Source: Craterostigma plantagineum (taxonomy: Eukaryota; Streptophyta; Magnoliopsida; Lamiales; Linderniaceae). From it: a DNA stretch of 64,000 nucleotides. Every line of letters starts with the position of its first letter. Within the stretch, counting starts at the first letter, position 1. Below, piece by piece: positions 20,415-32,155 of this stretch. The stretch spans positions 14,013,501 through 14,077,500 of the forward strand of contig JAPQWV010000017.1 of assembly GCA_027422505.1 (NCBI GenBank), read 5' to 3'. The position numbers were made by a program, and so were the translations under genes. The notes under the pieces were generated by a model. That model was not told the origin of the DNA. It ran no database searches and saw only the letters and a program-made list of their open reading frames with translations.

Positions 20415-20450
20415 TTACTCCCCCTTAAAGCATATTACTCCCCCTCAGAT
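20415..20450 (-). promoter_or_regulatory. Two additional polypurine-tract-like motifs of C0
   Basis: TTACTCCCCCTTAAA and TTACTCCCCCTCAGAT repeat the purine-run motif away from the LTR. Multiple polypurine tracts are a known trait of Sireviruses. Confidence 0.55.
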
Positions 20451-20599
20451 AATGCTCAGCGGAAATTTACTAAAGGTGTAATTTAAAATTAAACGGGGAT
20501 TTGAACTTCAAAATTGCACTTAGACAATTCAATTGAGAATCTCATTTCTCGCGTGATAAATAGCTCGGAGTGAACAGTGCTTAAAACACTTAGAAAAAT

Positions 20600-21125
20600 T
20601 TCGACTTGATGAACTGCGTGTTTAAGCCGTACCTAGACAAATGACATCCTCGTCTATTCTAAGACAAAGGAGTAGCACAAACAACATTTGAAGATTGTAC
20701 TGGAGATATTGCGAGAGAAACAATTGTACTCTAAATTCAAGAAATGTGAATTTTTGTTAGATAAAGTCGCATTTCTGGGGCATGTTATTTCTGGAGCAGG
20801 AATTTCAGTGGACCCGAGCAAAACTGAAGATATTAATAACTGGCCCCAGCCGACCAACGTTACTAAAGTACGCAACTTTTAAGGACTAGCAGGATACTAC
20901 AGAAAGTTCATTAAGGATTTCTCAAAGATTGCCTCAATATTGATGAAGCTGACGAAAAAATAATGCTCCATTTCATTGGGACGCTGCCTGCGAACAAAGC
21001 TTCAAGAACTGAAGAGACGACCTACCACGGCCCCAGTCTTAACAATATCCACAGGACCGGAAGATTCTCAGTATATAGTGATGCATCGAAGAATTGCCTA
21101 GGCTGCGTCGTGATGCAAAATGAAT
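20600..21125 (+). pseudogene. Ty3/gypsy RT-RNase H fragment
   Basis: Begins at FKPYLDK, loses part of the catalytic block (only the codons for DILVYSK remain, out of frame), then reads [28 protein letters not shown] and SVDPSKTEDINNWPQPTNV (20688-20882), GLAGYYRKFIKDFSKIAS, and ends near the RNase H start with a broken VYSDASKNCLGCVVMQ. It resembles the RT of element A but is clearly a different copy. It has no LTRs or other domains attached. Confidence 0.8.
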
Positions 21126-21525
21126 GATTTTTATTCGGATAGATGGCAGAGTTTCGAGTGTTCAAATTGATTTTTTATAGCTAATTTAATTGGAATAAAT
21201 GAAACTTTGGAAGAGTTGTTTTAATTCGGGTAGCTTAAGTGTGTCATTGTTTAATTTTGTGGTAGAGTTGTTTTAATTTTCACCAAGCTTAGCATATTTT
21301 CGGGTAGCCAATATTGTTTTTGGATGATATAACATTTTTCGGGTGAAAAGGATTTTCGCCGAGCCATATGAAATTCAGGTATTGACGTTGACATAATTCC
21401 TAATATTCAGGCGTATATTGCTAGATGGTTTGCGGGTAGCCTAGAGAAATTTCTGGTGAATCTAAACCTCTGGGTAGGAATATTTTCGGCGTATTTCCTT
21501 AGTTTTTTGGGCACCGATGTCAGGA
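21126..21525 (+). repeat. Non-coding stretch with TTTTCGGG(TAGCC) motifs
   Basis: No gene. Repeated TTCGGGTAGC, TTTTCGGGT and related strings occur between the gypsy fragment and LTR G. It may be the U3 part of another LTR joined to the fragment by deletion. Confidence 0.4.
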
Positions 21526-21868
21526 CCGGTCGTCCGACCTCGTAATTCCGTCCTAATCCTAAGTATCTAATACTTTATTATCGCGCAAAAGCGTCAAAAT
21601 GCGAATAAAATTTTTCTTCTTCTTTTAAACTACGTGCGGAAGTCTTATACACATGTCAAAAGAATGTTCGCAAATCGTTCTACAATTCCTCGTAGTCATG
21701 TCTATACAGAAGACAAGTGTGTGTGTGTGTGTGCAGCCAAAAGCTTCCTATGCGCCCGGCCTTCACAGGTCGTCATCCATACACACACTCCCACCTCAAA
21801 AGCAGCCGGATAGCTTCAAAAGATCTGCCTCGCATAAAAGTCGGATCACTTACCGTGATCGTCGGTAC

Positions 21869-22650
21869 CTACAACACGTAACATAAACGATGAGCCACCG
21901 ATGCTCAGTAAGCAGAAATTATGCATGTATGCACGTGTCCTAACGAACGACAATCCACGCCGTCGTTTTCTAACGCTCATACTCTTTTTCTTACACTCAT
22001 ACTCTTTTTCTCATACTCTTACTTCATACGGGCCCTCGGCTTTCAGTCCCACTATGCGCCATCTTATAGAGATCTCAAGTGTGGAGGTTCACACACTAGA
22101 AGGTCACCCGAAGGAATCTTCCTTTACTCAGTGTGGCCTCCACGCGACCGCTTCTCACTGGTAGCCAACACCGAGGCCACTAACCACGGAGGTCACCCGA
22201 AGGAATCTTCCCTCCGGGTAGCGCTTTACACGCTAGAAGGTCACCCGAAGGAATCTTCCCTTACTCAGCGTGGCCCCGGACCGCATCCTCCAGGTTGCAT
22301 CTCCCGCATACGGGGTAATTTCCCCCAGCCTCTTATACAGGCCTTATAGCTTCATTCGCCTTACTGGCCGCATAGGGGAAGCCGTGACTCTTCATTCGAG
22401 TCGACACAGACGCCAATATCGGCGAGTATACATCGCACACAGGCGATCTTACGCACGCTCATACCTCGCGTCTTATACACTACGCATGCGTGCAAATGCT
22501 CATGCTATGCTCATGTACGTATTCTAATCATGCCATCATGCACATAATTTAATCGTATCATACGTACACATTTCATACAAAATTCACTAGCACGTAAATC
22601 ACATAATTGTACGCAGGCAAGTTACGTGTCGTAGTTGAATTTCTACTTAC
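21869..22650 (-). other. Intron-like segment in LTR G (candidate)
   Basis: On the minus strand ACAA|GTAAGT (donor G at 22650) and ACGTGTTGTAG|GT (acceptor ending at 21869); 782 bp. CTACGACACGTAAC beside the donor can pair with GTTACGTGTTGTAG at the acceptor with one wobble. Confidence 0.4.
22095..22262. repeat. Minisatellite in LTR G
   Basis: Three copies of GGTCACCCGAAGGAATCTTC start at 22102, 22191 and 22239; copies one and three share flanking CTAGAA and TTACTCAG..GTGGCC. They lie inside the intron-like segment. Confidence 0.8.
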
Positions 22651-23299
22651 TTGTCGTCTGTGCTATGCTAATTCACTGCTTCGGGAAATTCCTACCGTTC
22701 GACCTTTAGACATAAACATCACCGTATCAGTACTATGCCTTTATTTATTACTTAAGACGAACTAGATTATTTTGACTATATTAATGTGCTAGATTTATTG
22801 GGTTCGCCAGCTTCGAGTCTAGGCCAAGTCCATGCCTAGCCAATTATGTTAGTATTAAATTCTAACCTAAGGAGCTCGGCGAAATATCTAAGTGTTGTTC
22901 GATCCGTTCGATTTGTGAAGCTTGAAATCGCCCGATTCAACGGAACATTACTCCGTTGATTTGAGAGGGTTCATGACGTGATTTCGCCCGATTTCCCTTG
23001 CATGCAAGGTGCTCGGTTCGATTGCATTGAATTTCCATAGGCCGATTTGTAAATCGCCGCGTGGTTTCATCATCATGATATTAGCATAATTCGCCCAATT
23101 CTATAGAGCCATATGATCACCCGATTTGTGCAAGCCTCGATCATGGTTTCGCCTGACTTTCTGGAAACCTAAGTCATTCCCAGTTCTTTCAACATCGAAC
23201 CTGCGAATACGAAATCAATAAGAGGTTAAATCAGATGGTTCCTTACCACAATAGATTCGTGTGTGTGTGCCAAAGAGTGTTTTTAGGACGAGGAAGCAC

Positions 23300-23760
23300 A
23301 GTTAGTGTGAAACCTGGGAAGATCGGTGAGTGTTGCGAATCGATTTTCGAAGGAGACAGTGAGAATTTTGGGAAATTTTATGAGTTCGGAGTTCGCAAGA
23401 AAAAAGGTGTGTATTTCGCGAATTAGAATTAGGTTAAGTGAATTTTGCGGGCCGAAAGATTGAAGATTGAATTGGGGCCGCGAAATAGAGATGAAGGACC
23501 ACAGAGGATTCGCGAAATCAGTGTAGTTGGCATATCGGATAGTTTGCGAATTGGAAGCTGTGAATTCGCAAAATAGTTCTTTGACTAGTCAAAGTTTGAG
23601 AGGATTCGCGAATTGAGACTTCGCAAATTGAATATCAAAATTTGACGGATGCAATTTGGAGGATTAGCGAATTGAAATTGGAGAAATACAAGTGTTGATT
23701 CGCAATCTAAATTTTGAAAGGAGTAAATGTAGATTTGCAAATCAATACTAATCTGATGTG
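23300..23760 (-). repeat. TTCGCGAA motif tract in LTR G
   Basis: Repeated TTCGCGAA, CGCGAAAT and TTCGCAAAT, near the 5' end of the LTR in its own orientation, the same relative place as in LTR B. Confidence 0.55.
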
Positions 23761-23941
23761 CAAAATTGTCAACTGATCAAAGACACAAAATTTAATAATT
23801 AGCCTAATACCACCAATTTGACACGATCAATCACCAATATATCGATTTACGTGATGCTAGATCCAATAATGAAGAAGAAAGCATCGTTTTCTTTTACGGC
23901 GATGATTCTTCAGGTCAAAAATTCGTCTTTATGTCGGGACA

Positions 23942-24679
23942 ATAAGTGACGTTATAGTTCACTTCGTGCTTATAAATAGACATGGGTCAAACCACACCTA
24001 AGTACCTTAAGTCTAAAACTTACTCATCTCCTATTTTCCCGTTTCACACATACAGATGAGTTGGCAGAAGCAGGAAGGAGATAAGAAGGTCAAAGAACAT
24101 GCAGATTTAGGCGTAATTTTGAGCATAATTTGGATATGCTGGCCTTTGAGATTTGTCTTCTTTTGTGATTATTCGTTGCTTTACTCGCTATTCTGTTTTG
24201 GGTCTTAACAGGGCATACTAGCTTTTGAGAGTAATTTGCGTATTATGAGAGTTTTATGTGTTTTGAGAGTCTTATGTGTTTGAGAGGGTTGTTCGCATTT
24301 TGAAGATTTTATGAATCGTTGAAAATTCCCCCTCAATATTTGGAATTCTTAAATAAAGACTCCCTTTAATATTCGCAAGTTTGGACTAGACTCTTCCAAA
24401 CTCCCCCTAAATAAAATGCCTATCGAGTATCTTAAAAAACTAAATGAATCACTTACTCCCCCTCGATGCATAAATATAACATTTCTCCCCTCGATGTAGT
24501 GCCATAAGCATTGGCGCTACATCGACTTATTTGAAACGAAGAAAAATTTATTTGTAAAGGATAGTAAAACCTAAAGAAAAAATAAAAAATTCTAACTAAC
24601 TAAGAAACACGCACAGAATAATAGAAAATTAAAACAGAGCAGTAGACAATTAGTGAACAGTAGGGAGGCATAATCAAAA
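23942..24679 (-). other. Non-coding 3' spacer of C1 with polypurine motifs
   Basis: No gene. Five polypurine-tract-like motifs (complements of CCCCCTCAA, CTCCCTTTAA, CTCCCCCTAAATAAAATGC, CTCCCCCTCGATGCA and CTCCCCTCGATG) lie at 24326-24500, just downstream of the C1 pol end. The remainder is AT-rich. The extra ORF and 3' LTR expected beyond are not present. Confidence 0.5.
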
Positions 24680-27600
24680 TTAGAGATTGAGATTCAACAT
24701 TCCCAGCTTTGCAACTAAGAATTGGAAACGGTTTTCATCCAATGCTTTTGTAAACAAATCGGCTAGTTGAATCTCTGTATTGACAAAGTACATTTCTATT
24801 ATGCCTCTTTCTACTTGGTCCTTTATGAAGTGATATCGAAGATCTATGTGCTTAGTGCGTGAATGTGAACAGGATTGCATGTAATCGCTATGACACTTTT
24901 GGAATCACAATAAATAGGAATTTTATTTATATCAAACCCGTAGTCTCGTAGTTGAGTCATGATCCACAAAATTTGTTAGCAACAACTTGCGGCAGCGACG
25001 TATTCTGCTTCTGCCGTGGAAGTTGATACACAATTTTGTTTCTTAGAGGCCCTACATACGAGTTTGTCGCCAAGGAGTTGGATGTGTCCTGATGTGCTTT
25101 TCCTGTCTAGTCTGCAGCCTGCAAAGTCTGCATCAGGATACCCTATTAGTTTCATACATGAGTTCTTAGGATCCCGAAGTCCGAGTTCTGGATGCCTTTC
25201 AGATACTTCAAAATTTTCTTGACAGCATGAAGATGCGACTCTTTGGGATTAGCTTGGAATCGAGCGCATAGACATGTGGAGAATAAAATATCTGGTCGGC
25301 TGTCTCACCCAAGTGATCTGCGTCGAGGGTGCGTGAGGTCGACATTGGAGTGCTTGAGGATTTGCACTTGCTGATCCCATATTTTCTGAGAATGTCGTGG
25401 ATGTAGTTGGACTGATTGATAAATATCCCATCCTGAAGTTGCTTGATTTGCAATCCAAGGAAGAAAGACATTTCTCCCATCATACTCATTTCAAATTGTG
25501 ACATAATCAGAGTGCTGAATTCGTCACAGAGTTTAGGGTTGGTAGAGCCGAAGATGATGTCATCCACGTAGATTTGCACAAGCATTATATCAGAACTATC
25601 TTTCTTGACGAACAGTGTTGTATCAATTTTCCCTTTAGTGAAACCCAAGTTGAGAAGAAATTCAGATAGAACCTCGTACCAGGCTCTTGGAGCTTGCTTC
25701 AGCACATATAGTGCTTTATCGAGTTTGTATACAAAGTTTGGATGATCTGTATTGAGAAATCTGTCGGGCTGTGAGACAAACACTTCTTCTTTTAAAATCC
25801 CATTCAAGAAGGTTGTCTTTACATCCATTTGATAAACAATAAAGTCTTTATGTGCTGTGTATCCTAGAAATAGTCTAATTGCTTCGATTCTTGCTACAGG
25901 GGCAAACGTTTCGTCGTAGTCGATTCCTTATTGTTGATTGTACCCCTTAGCAACAAGCCTATCTTTGTTGCGGATTACGACACCATCCTCGTCTTTCTTG
26001 TTCTTAAATACCCATTTTGTTCCGATCATTGTCTTGCCTTTTGGACGAGGAACTAAGTTCCAGACTTTTAGACGCTCGAACTGATCGATTTCCTCTTGCA
26101 TAGCTACTATCCAGTCAGGGTCACGTAGTGCGTCTATTACTCTTGTAGGTTCTATTTGGCTCAAGAAACAAGCAAAATTACACTCATTTGATATTGAACC
26201 TCCAGTCTTTAGTCCTGTGGTGGGATCTCCTATTATTTGATCGGTATGGTGACTTCTAGTCGCCTTCTTTTCGTGCGGTAATGTAGCTTAGCTTCATCCA
26301 TTTCTGATCCCTCATTAAGTGGTTAATCGATCTCAAAGGCAGTTGTGTTGCTAGCGGAAGCCAGTGAGTTCTCTGTTGATGTTACAGGGACCGAGTTTTC
26401 CGTGTCTGAGGGTGGAAATATTTGTTCAGGAATGGGTTCGGATTCAGAAGTTGATGAACTAGGACTTGGTTCAGTGGCAGGAATGGGATCGACGGTTGCC
26501 TTGTCTCTGTTAATAGAAAAGTACATGTGTTCAAAAAGGTGATCCAGATCCATTTCCTCTTGAGTTTGTTGGCTGGAACACGTTGGCCTATTGTTTCTCG
26601 TGTCTTCAGCTGCTTGTTGTTGGTCGTATCCCAACTTACCATTGTCAGTCCCTGTTTTTGAAGGGTCGCGTTCAGAAGCGCCACTCGAGGGCTCTTCTAA
26701 TTCCATACGTGTTTGAGTAGAGCCGACTGATGTTGGTTCGAGTCATGGGCTGCTTTGTCCAGAATTAATTTCTAGACCTTCATCAAAAGTGACCTTTATA
26801 CTTTCAATGATCATTCTTCTTTCACGAAGATATACCCTATACGCCTTAGATTGCGCAGAGTAGCCCACAAAGATTCCTTCAGTAGCCTTTGAATCTAGCT
26901 TAGATTTGTCTTCGCGGTCGTTGGCGACGAAGCATTTGCATCCAAAAATCCTAAAGTGGACAATGTTGGGTAATCTTTCGTTTATAAGTTCATAAGGCGT
27001 CTTTCCAAATCTTAGATGGATGTTTGTGCAATTTTGAGTATAGCAAGTAGTGTTAATTGCTTCTGCCCAAAGATGAGGTAGTGATGATTGTATGAGCATT
27101 GTTCGGGCAGCTTTACGAGCGTCCGATTTCGTCTTTCGACAATCCCATTCTGTTGAGGAGTGTGGAATTATTTTAACATTGTGCTGTAGCAAGTTCTGCG
27201 TTGTCTTGATGAGATTAGGAATATGTTCAATTGTCTCTGATTTTGTCCGTAAGAAGCGGACCCAAGTGTAGTGTGAGTAATCGTCAACAATAACCATCAT
27301 ATATCACTTTCCACTGATGCTATTTGTTCGCATTGGGCCGCATAGATCGATATGTAGTAACTCTAGTGGATGTTGAGTGGATGCTGTGTGTTTTGTAGGA
27401 TGAGAGGGCTTTTTCATTTTTCCTCTCTCACAAGCTGAACACATATGCTCCTTCTGGTACTTCAGTGATGGACGTCCAATGGCCAGTTTGTTGGTTGACA
27501 GCTTGTTGAGAGTCTTGAAGTTAAGATGAGACAGCCGCTGGTGCCATAAGTTATTCTGAACTGATGTTGCTTTGGAGATCAGGCAGATATTTGTCCTTGG

Positions 27601-28437
27601 TCTGATAGTCCTAATGTCGATGGTGTATAGATTGTTTTGCGAGTTCCAGTAAGAAGTTCTTCACCATGGGCATTGAGAATTTTGCATGTCCTCTTTCGAA
27701 ACACAACTTGAAGTCCAATGTCACTGATCTGTCCTATGGATAAGATTGTGTGTGTCAGTCCTTCAACATAGGAAACTTCCTTGATTGTGAGTCGATTGCA
27801 TATGAGATCTCCATAACCAAGGATTCTGGCTCCATTGCTGTTTCCAAAGCGTACTAGTCCATCTGGCCTATCAACGTAGTTGCTCAACAGTCCTTTCTTC
27901 CCGATCATGTGTGGAGCAACCTGAATCAAGATACCACACATACGGGGCCTGCAGAATCAAACTGGATGGTTTTAGGTACCCATTTAAAAATGGGTCCACC
28001 TCTGTTGACTTGTTAGTCCGTATAGATTCTCTTCCTAGCCTAGATTTAACATTGTTAGTGGAAGACTTACGATCATACACAGAGTCATTAAAAGTTTCTA
28101 GGGGTTGAATTTGGGTTTCCTCAGTCTTAAGCTTTGGAACCCATTTCTGTAGTAGCGGAATTCTTTTTGTCTTAGCTTTGGGGATGCGTTTTGAATTCTT
28201 TGTTTGTTTTGTGGGTTCCCTAGCAGGTTTTGTCTTTGATTGTTTATTTTTCTTTAAAGGCGTGTCATTTGAAGTCGTTTTGTGAGTTTGTTTATGAAAA
28301 CGATTATACTTGGGAAAACGATTTTTTGAATGAAAAGATGAGTTATGTGATACATGAGAAATTGAAGACGATACAAAGCTTTTGGAAGGAAAGAAATCAA
28401 TAACAAGAGGTTCTTCAAAATCATGAGTCTCTTTCAA
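24680..28437 (-). pseudogene. Pol of C1: protease, integrase, RT, RNase H
   Basis: Starts in a lysine-rich linker; the protease motif WYLDSGCSTH lies near 27895-27930. GAG-pre-integrase sequence precedes the zinc-binding CSACERGKMKK near 27430. The integrase has HIDLCGP (first Asp) but a deletion between VKII and PHSS near 27165 removes the block with the second Asp; the ER..R block remains only partly. The RT (26164-25208) carries one in-frame TAA (25928-25930), the intact catalytic IYVDDIIFG and FFLGLQIKQ, then a deletion after AD(Q). The RNase H ends HSRTKHIDLRYHFIKD and LADLFTKALDENRFQ. Catalytically dead integrase; RT close to readable. Confidence 0.85.
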
Positions 28438-28561
28438 AAGATCTTCTTTTCTAACCCAGACTTGTCCTCCAATGGTTCTTTCGTGGGTCCTGAAAATTTC
28501 AAAGCATTAGTGCAGGAAAGTTTATCATTAGAATTCAAGGTATATGTGAGTGATTGTAGTC

Positions 28562-30699
28562 TTAATTTTTCTTTAAGTTTAGAAATTTCCTCGAGAAGTA
28601 TCTGCCTTTCATTATCAAAGACTTTCTCTCTCTTTCGAGAGTGGATTGTAGATCACTAATTTTCTTTATGCATTCAGGCATATATCCTGATGCAGTCTTA
28701 CTCATCTGTGTCTCACTCGTTGATTCTTCTGAGGTATCTCCTTCAATAGGTCGGATTTCAGACTCGGATTCGGTTATTGCTGGAGACTCTCTTTCTTTAT
28801 AACTATCGTTTAATTCTTTATAATCAAATGATATCTCAGTTTTCTTGTGCGTCTCATCCTTTTCAGATTCGCTAACAAAAGGCATGAGTTCTGTCATACA
28901 TCCTAACTGCATGTATTGGACATCATATAAATAGGATGCATTGTCTATAACTTCTTTAACAGACATGGGTTTTCAAACCAACTGCCTTGTGGGGATTATA
29001 AAAGTCAACGTTGGCAGGGTTCTTAAGAAATAATGTTTGTTCTGTCTGTTCTCGTTGGGTTAAGAGGTCCTCCAATTTTTTAAACTTGGAGTACAGTCTT
29101 TTCCATTCGTTACAGAGTAAGTCATATTTTATCGAGGTGTCCATTGCTTTATCTCTGTGGGACCTCATTTCTACGGCTAACTCCTTGGCTTTACCCTCGG
29201 ATTTTAGCACTTGAGCTTCAAGCTTAGTGACTTTCTCATTAGCAACAAGTACACGATTTTTCTCACATGCATTTTCATACCTGAATTTATCAAAAACTTC
29301 TAGATTATTTGTAGATTCACCTGTAATTCTCTAATTTTCTTTTTACCCTGTTTATTCGAATAGAGAGTTAAAAATTCATTTTTAATTTTAAGTAATGAGT
29401 CATAGTCAGCTTCGCTTACCTCAACCATATCTGAGCAGTTGTTGGTTTCTTTTCCTGACTCACTTCCTTCAGCTTCAGCTTCATCTCCTTCGTCATCCAG
29501 TCTGGCCAGTAGTGCCATGTTTTCTTCCTCGCTGTCTGAGGTGTCCTCAAGCCAATGATCCTGTTCAGCCATCAATACCATTCCTTTCTCCTTTTGCTCG
29601 GCCAATTGAACCTTTCTTCCATAATAGTGACATCCTTTTTCTTTGGCAATCTGCATTCTCCGGCAAAGTATCCAGCTTTTCCACAATTGAAGTATGCTTG
29701 AGGGGCGGTTTCAGGGTTCTGTTTCTCCTCATGAGCCTTTCCCTTTAAATTAGAGGAAATTCTTTGACGGTTGGATGAGGATCCTGGCTTCTTATAGTAT
29801 TTCTTCTGTACGAAATCTGAGACCAAAGTGAGTTGTTTTGCAAGTTCCTTGAGTGTGATTTCCTTATCTCCATGTTTTGTGAGATCCTGTTCTCCATCAG
29901 TGTCTGAATCTCCTCCTTCCTGAGCTTGAGATGTCTGGATGATCTCCTTGTCCTTTGATTGCTTCCTTGATGATCGTTCAGTCATAAGTACGAGTGTGTC
30001 GCTTCCCACTGCCCTAGCTTCCTCCCTTCTTTTCTCCACATAATTGGAGTGTTGATTGATATGGTCAAATAAGGTGTGGATACTGACTTTGGTCAAATCA
30101 TTCATTTGTCTCATCATGATTGTTGTTGGTTCTCATTCTGGATGAAGTGATCCAAGACACTTGATGTTGATCTCCATTTTTCATAATTCCATTCATTTTT
30201 AGTTCATTCAGGAGAACAAGGAATAGGTGGAAAGTTTCTTGAAGAGTTTCTCATTTGTTTGCCTGAAAGCGATTGTAAGAGATGAGGGTATTTGCCATCC
30301 TTGCCATTGTGTTCACCTCTGTTCCTTGCATCATGATCCGTAGGGCATCCCACATTTCTTTTGCACTTTCACCACATTCGAGTTGCATCAGAATGTCGTT
30401 GAGAATGGCTTGCATCATGTATGATTTTGCGACTTTATCGGCCTTAAGTCGCAGTTTTTCTTCGTCATTGCGTTGGTCAACAGTCTTCAAGATACTTTGT
30501 GCTTCTCTTGCAGGGGTGGAGTGCTTATGGCTGGGATAATGGTCCAGTACTGCTTAGGTCCATTGTAAATAGATTCAAGTAAGTTATCAGAACTGTCCTT
30601 GCTTTCTATGAAGTTGATAAACCTTCTCTTCCAAACTGCATACTCTCCGTGTCGGATGATAGGAGGTCTAACATCATTACCCATGCTAAAGGAGTCCAT
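28562..30699 (-). pseudogene. Gag of C1, with degenerate knuckle and coiled coil
   Basis: The ATG at 30697-30699 opens MDSFSMGNDVRPPIIRHGEY, then VWKRRFINFIES and the core KSYMMQAILNDILMQLECGESAKEMWDAL near 30420-30340. A nucleocapsid knuckle near 29650-29690 reads YFNCGKAGYFAGEC: the first Cys and the His are both Tyr, so it would not bind zinc normally. A glutamate-rich, coiled-coil-like region follows to 28562, as in the large Gags of Sireviruses. Frame changes at about 30487, 30250, 29680, 29300, 28960 and 28560. Confidence 0.75.
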
Positions 30700-30779
30700 T
30701 CTTGTGTTTTGGATATGATCGTTAACGTGTAATGTGAGGAAAGGTTAATTGAAATCAAAAGTTGGGTCAAAATTTAATT

Positions 30780-31580
30780 TTGAGAATTTGACTTTGACTT
30801 AAGGGTTTGGTTCACGAATTTGGACAAGAATGTGAATTCGCAATTGGGAATTGGATCAAATTCGTGAGATGATGAGGGTTCGCGAAACTCTCAGCTTCAA
30901 ATGGTTCGTAAAGTTCAATTCGGAGACTTAGATTTCGCGAAGTGAAGGATTGCGAAGTGAGTTGAGATGTTGATTCTCAAAACATGACCGAGTTCGCGAA
31001 TTGGCTGGAGTTTGCGAATCGAAGGCTAAATTCGCGAAATTGTCCCGGTTCGCAAAGTAAAGCTGGATTCGCGAAATGACCTTGATTCGTGAAGTGGGCT
31101 AGTTCTTTGAGTTCGCAAACAGGTTGAGGTTCGTGAAGACGGTTCGCGACTTGATCTAAAGTTCTGTCTCTTTCACTGGTTGGCGAACTTAATTCGCGAT
31201 GTAGTTGGATCGCGAATTTATCTGAAGGTTCGGGAACTTAAACTGTGACACAATGTTGAGAAGTGACGAGAGAATTCGCGAATTGCAATTCGTGAATTTG
31301 ACTCGCGAAGTTGAGTGTTGACTTTCTGAGAACTCGTGAAATTCCAACCCGCGAAACTCTAATTCGCGAAGTGTGACAGTGCGTAAACCTGGTTCGTGAA
31401 ATGGTTGGATTCGTGAAGAATGTTGGGAACACTGATTCGCGAATTGACTTGATACATTCAATTCACGTTCAACTCATAATCTGAATTCGTGAAACTCCCT
31501 AACAAGTGAACTGGATTCGTGACACTGGTTCGCAAACTGAAAATTGGTGAGCTTAAACCCAAACCAAGCACCATTCGCGA
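30780..31580 (-). repeat. TTCGCGAA motif tract in the C1 leader
   Basis: More than ten TTCGCGAA or near-identical cores (TTCGCGAAGT, TTCGCGAATT, TTCGTGAA) between PBS and gag. The same palindromic core is found in the gypsy LTRs B and G, although the elements are unrelated. Confidence 0.7.
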
Positions 31581-31833
31581 GCTCAACTACAGACTGAATT
31601 ACAGAGCTGTTCTTCAATTTTTCAGACAAAAATCCATCAGATTTGACACTAACTCGACAGAAACTGATTCGGTAATTCTTAGAACTGATAGCTACACTTA
31701 AAACTGACTTAACAAATCAGAATGGCCTCCGAAAATAGCTTAAACCCACGAGTTTGAGCTGTGTAACGAAAGCTGAAAAATCACAAGAACTCACACTGCC
31801 GATTCTTGAAATGAAGTTTCCTCCTACACGCTT

Positions 31834-31845
31834 GCTCTGATACCA
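31834..31845 (-). promoter_or_regulatory. Primer-binding site of C1 (tRNA-iMet)
   Basis: GCTCTGATACCA, the complement of TGGTATCAGAGC, two bases from the LTR end. Confidence 0.9.
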
Positions 31846-31847
31846 TT

Positions 31848-32155
31848 TGTAATTCCAGATTATCCAAGAACACTTCAACTGATTAAACCTTCGTAGAATG
31901 TGAATAGTATGCTTTTTAGGTTTAGTGTTGAATAGGTGAGATTTTAGCAAATGGAAAACTTAGATAAAACCTTGTTAGGGTTTAAGCAGGTATCTAAGCC
32001 CATTGGGCCCCTAACAAGCCCATTACAACGACAACCCATCTACGTACAATAAAGCGTATAAAATACATCATAAAGAAATAGCGTATAAAATACATCATAA
32101 AGAAATAGCAAGACTTAGAATAAATTAATTCGACACTTCTAAAATATTCCTAACA
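31848..32155 (-). repeat. 5' LTR of C1
   Basis: Begins TGTAATTCC and ends CCTAACA on the plus strand, 308 bp, next to the PBS. It contains a perfect 27-bp tandem duplication. Unlike the other copia LTRs here it has no facing-TATA palindrome. No partner LTR was found. Confidence 0.75.
32054..32107. repeat. Perfect 27-bp tandem duplication in the C1 LTR
   Basis: Two identical 27-bp units (32054-32080 and 32081-32107), each starting GCGTATAAAATACATC and containing a TATAAAA string on the plus strand. Confidence 0.9.

Larger units (their letters stand above)
21526..23941 (-). mobile_element. Large gypsy-type LTR G, reverse orientation
   Basis: On the minus strand it would start TGTCCCGACA (plus end near 23941) and end GGTCCTGACA (plus start 21526), about 2.4 kb. 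Order on that strand: TTCGCGAA tract, donor-like box ACAAGTAAGT, a tandem-repeat zone, then TTACGTGTTGTAGGTACC. This matches LTRs B, E and F. No PBS, polypurine tract or TSD adjoins it, so it is a solo or partial LTR. The right border is tentative. Confidence 0.5.
24326..32155 (-). mobile_element. Ty1/copia element C1 (Sirevirus-like), 3' end lost
   Basis: On the minus strand: 5' LTR (32155-31848), tRNA-iMet PBS, leader with a TTCGCGAA tract, gag, protease, integrase, RT, RNase H and a run of polypurine tracts. The domain order protease-integrase-RT-RNase H is diagnostic of copia. The large Gag with a coiled-coil C-terminus, the polypurine run and the iMet PBS fit Sireviruses. The 3' part is replaced by LTR G and other debris. 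Multiple stops and deletions. Confidence 0.8.

Noticed and set aside
21921..22527. Overlapping plus-strand open frames of 85-142 codons
   Set aside because: They run through the minisatellite and the antisense of LTR G; no domain is visible.
23300..23760. Treating this TTCGCGAA tract as the C1 spacer tract
   Set aside because: It lies between the inferred ends of LTR G at the same relative place as the tract in LTR B, so it fits better as part of LTR G.
19283..32155. Pairing LTR C0 with the C1 LTR as one element
   Set aside because: The two LTR sequences do not align (TGTTAGGTCC... against TGTAATTCC...), and each has its own PBS or polypurine context.
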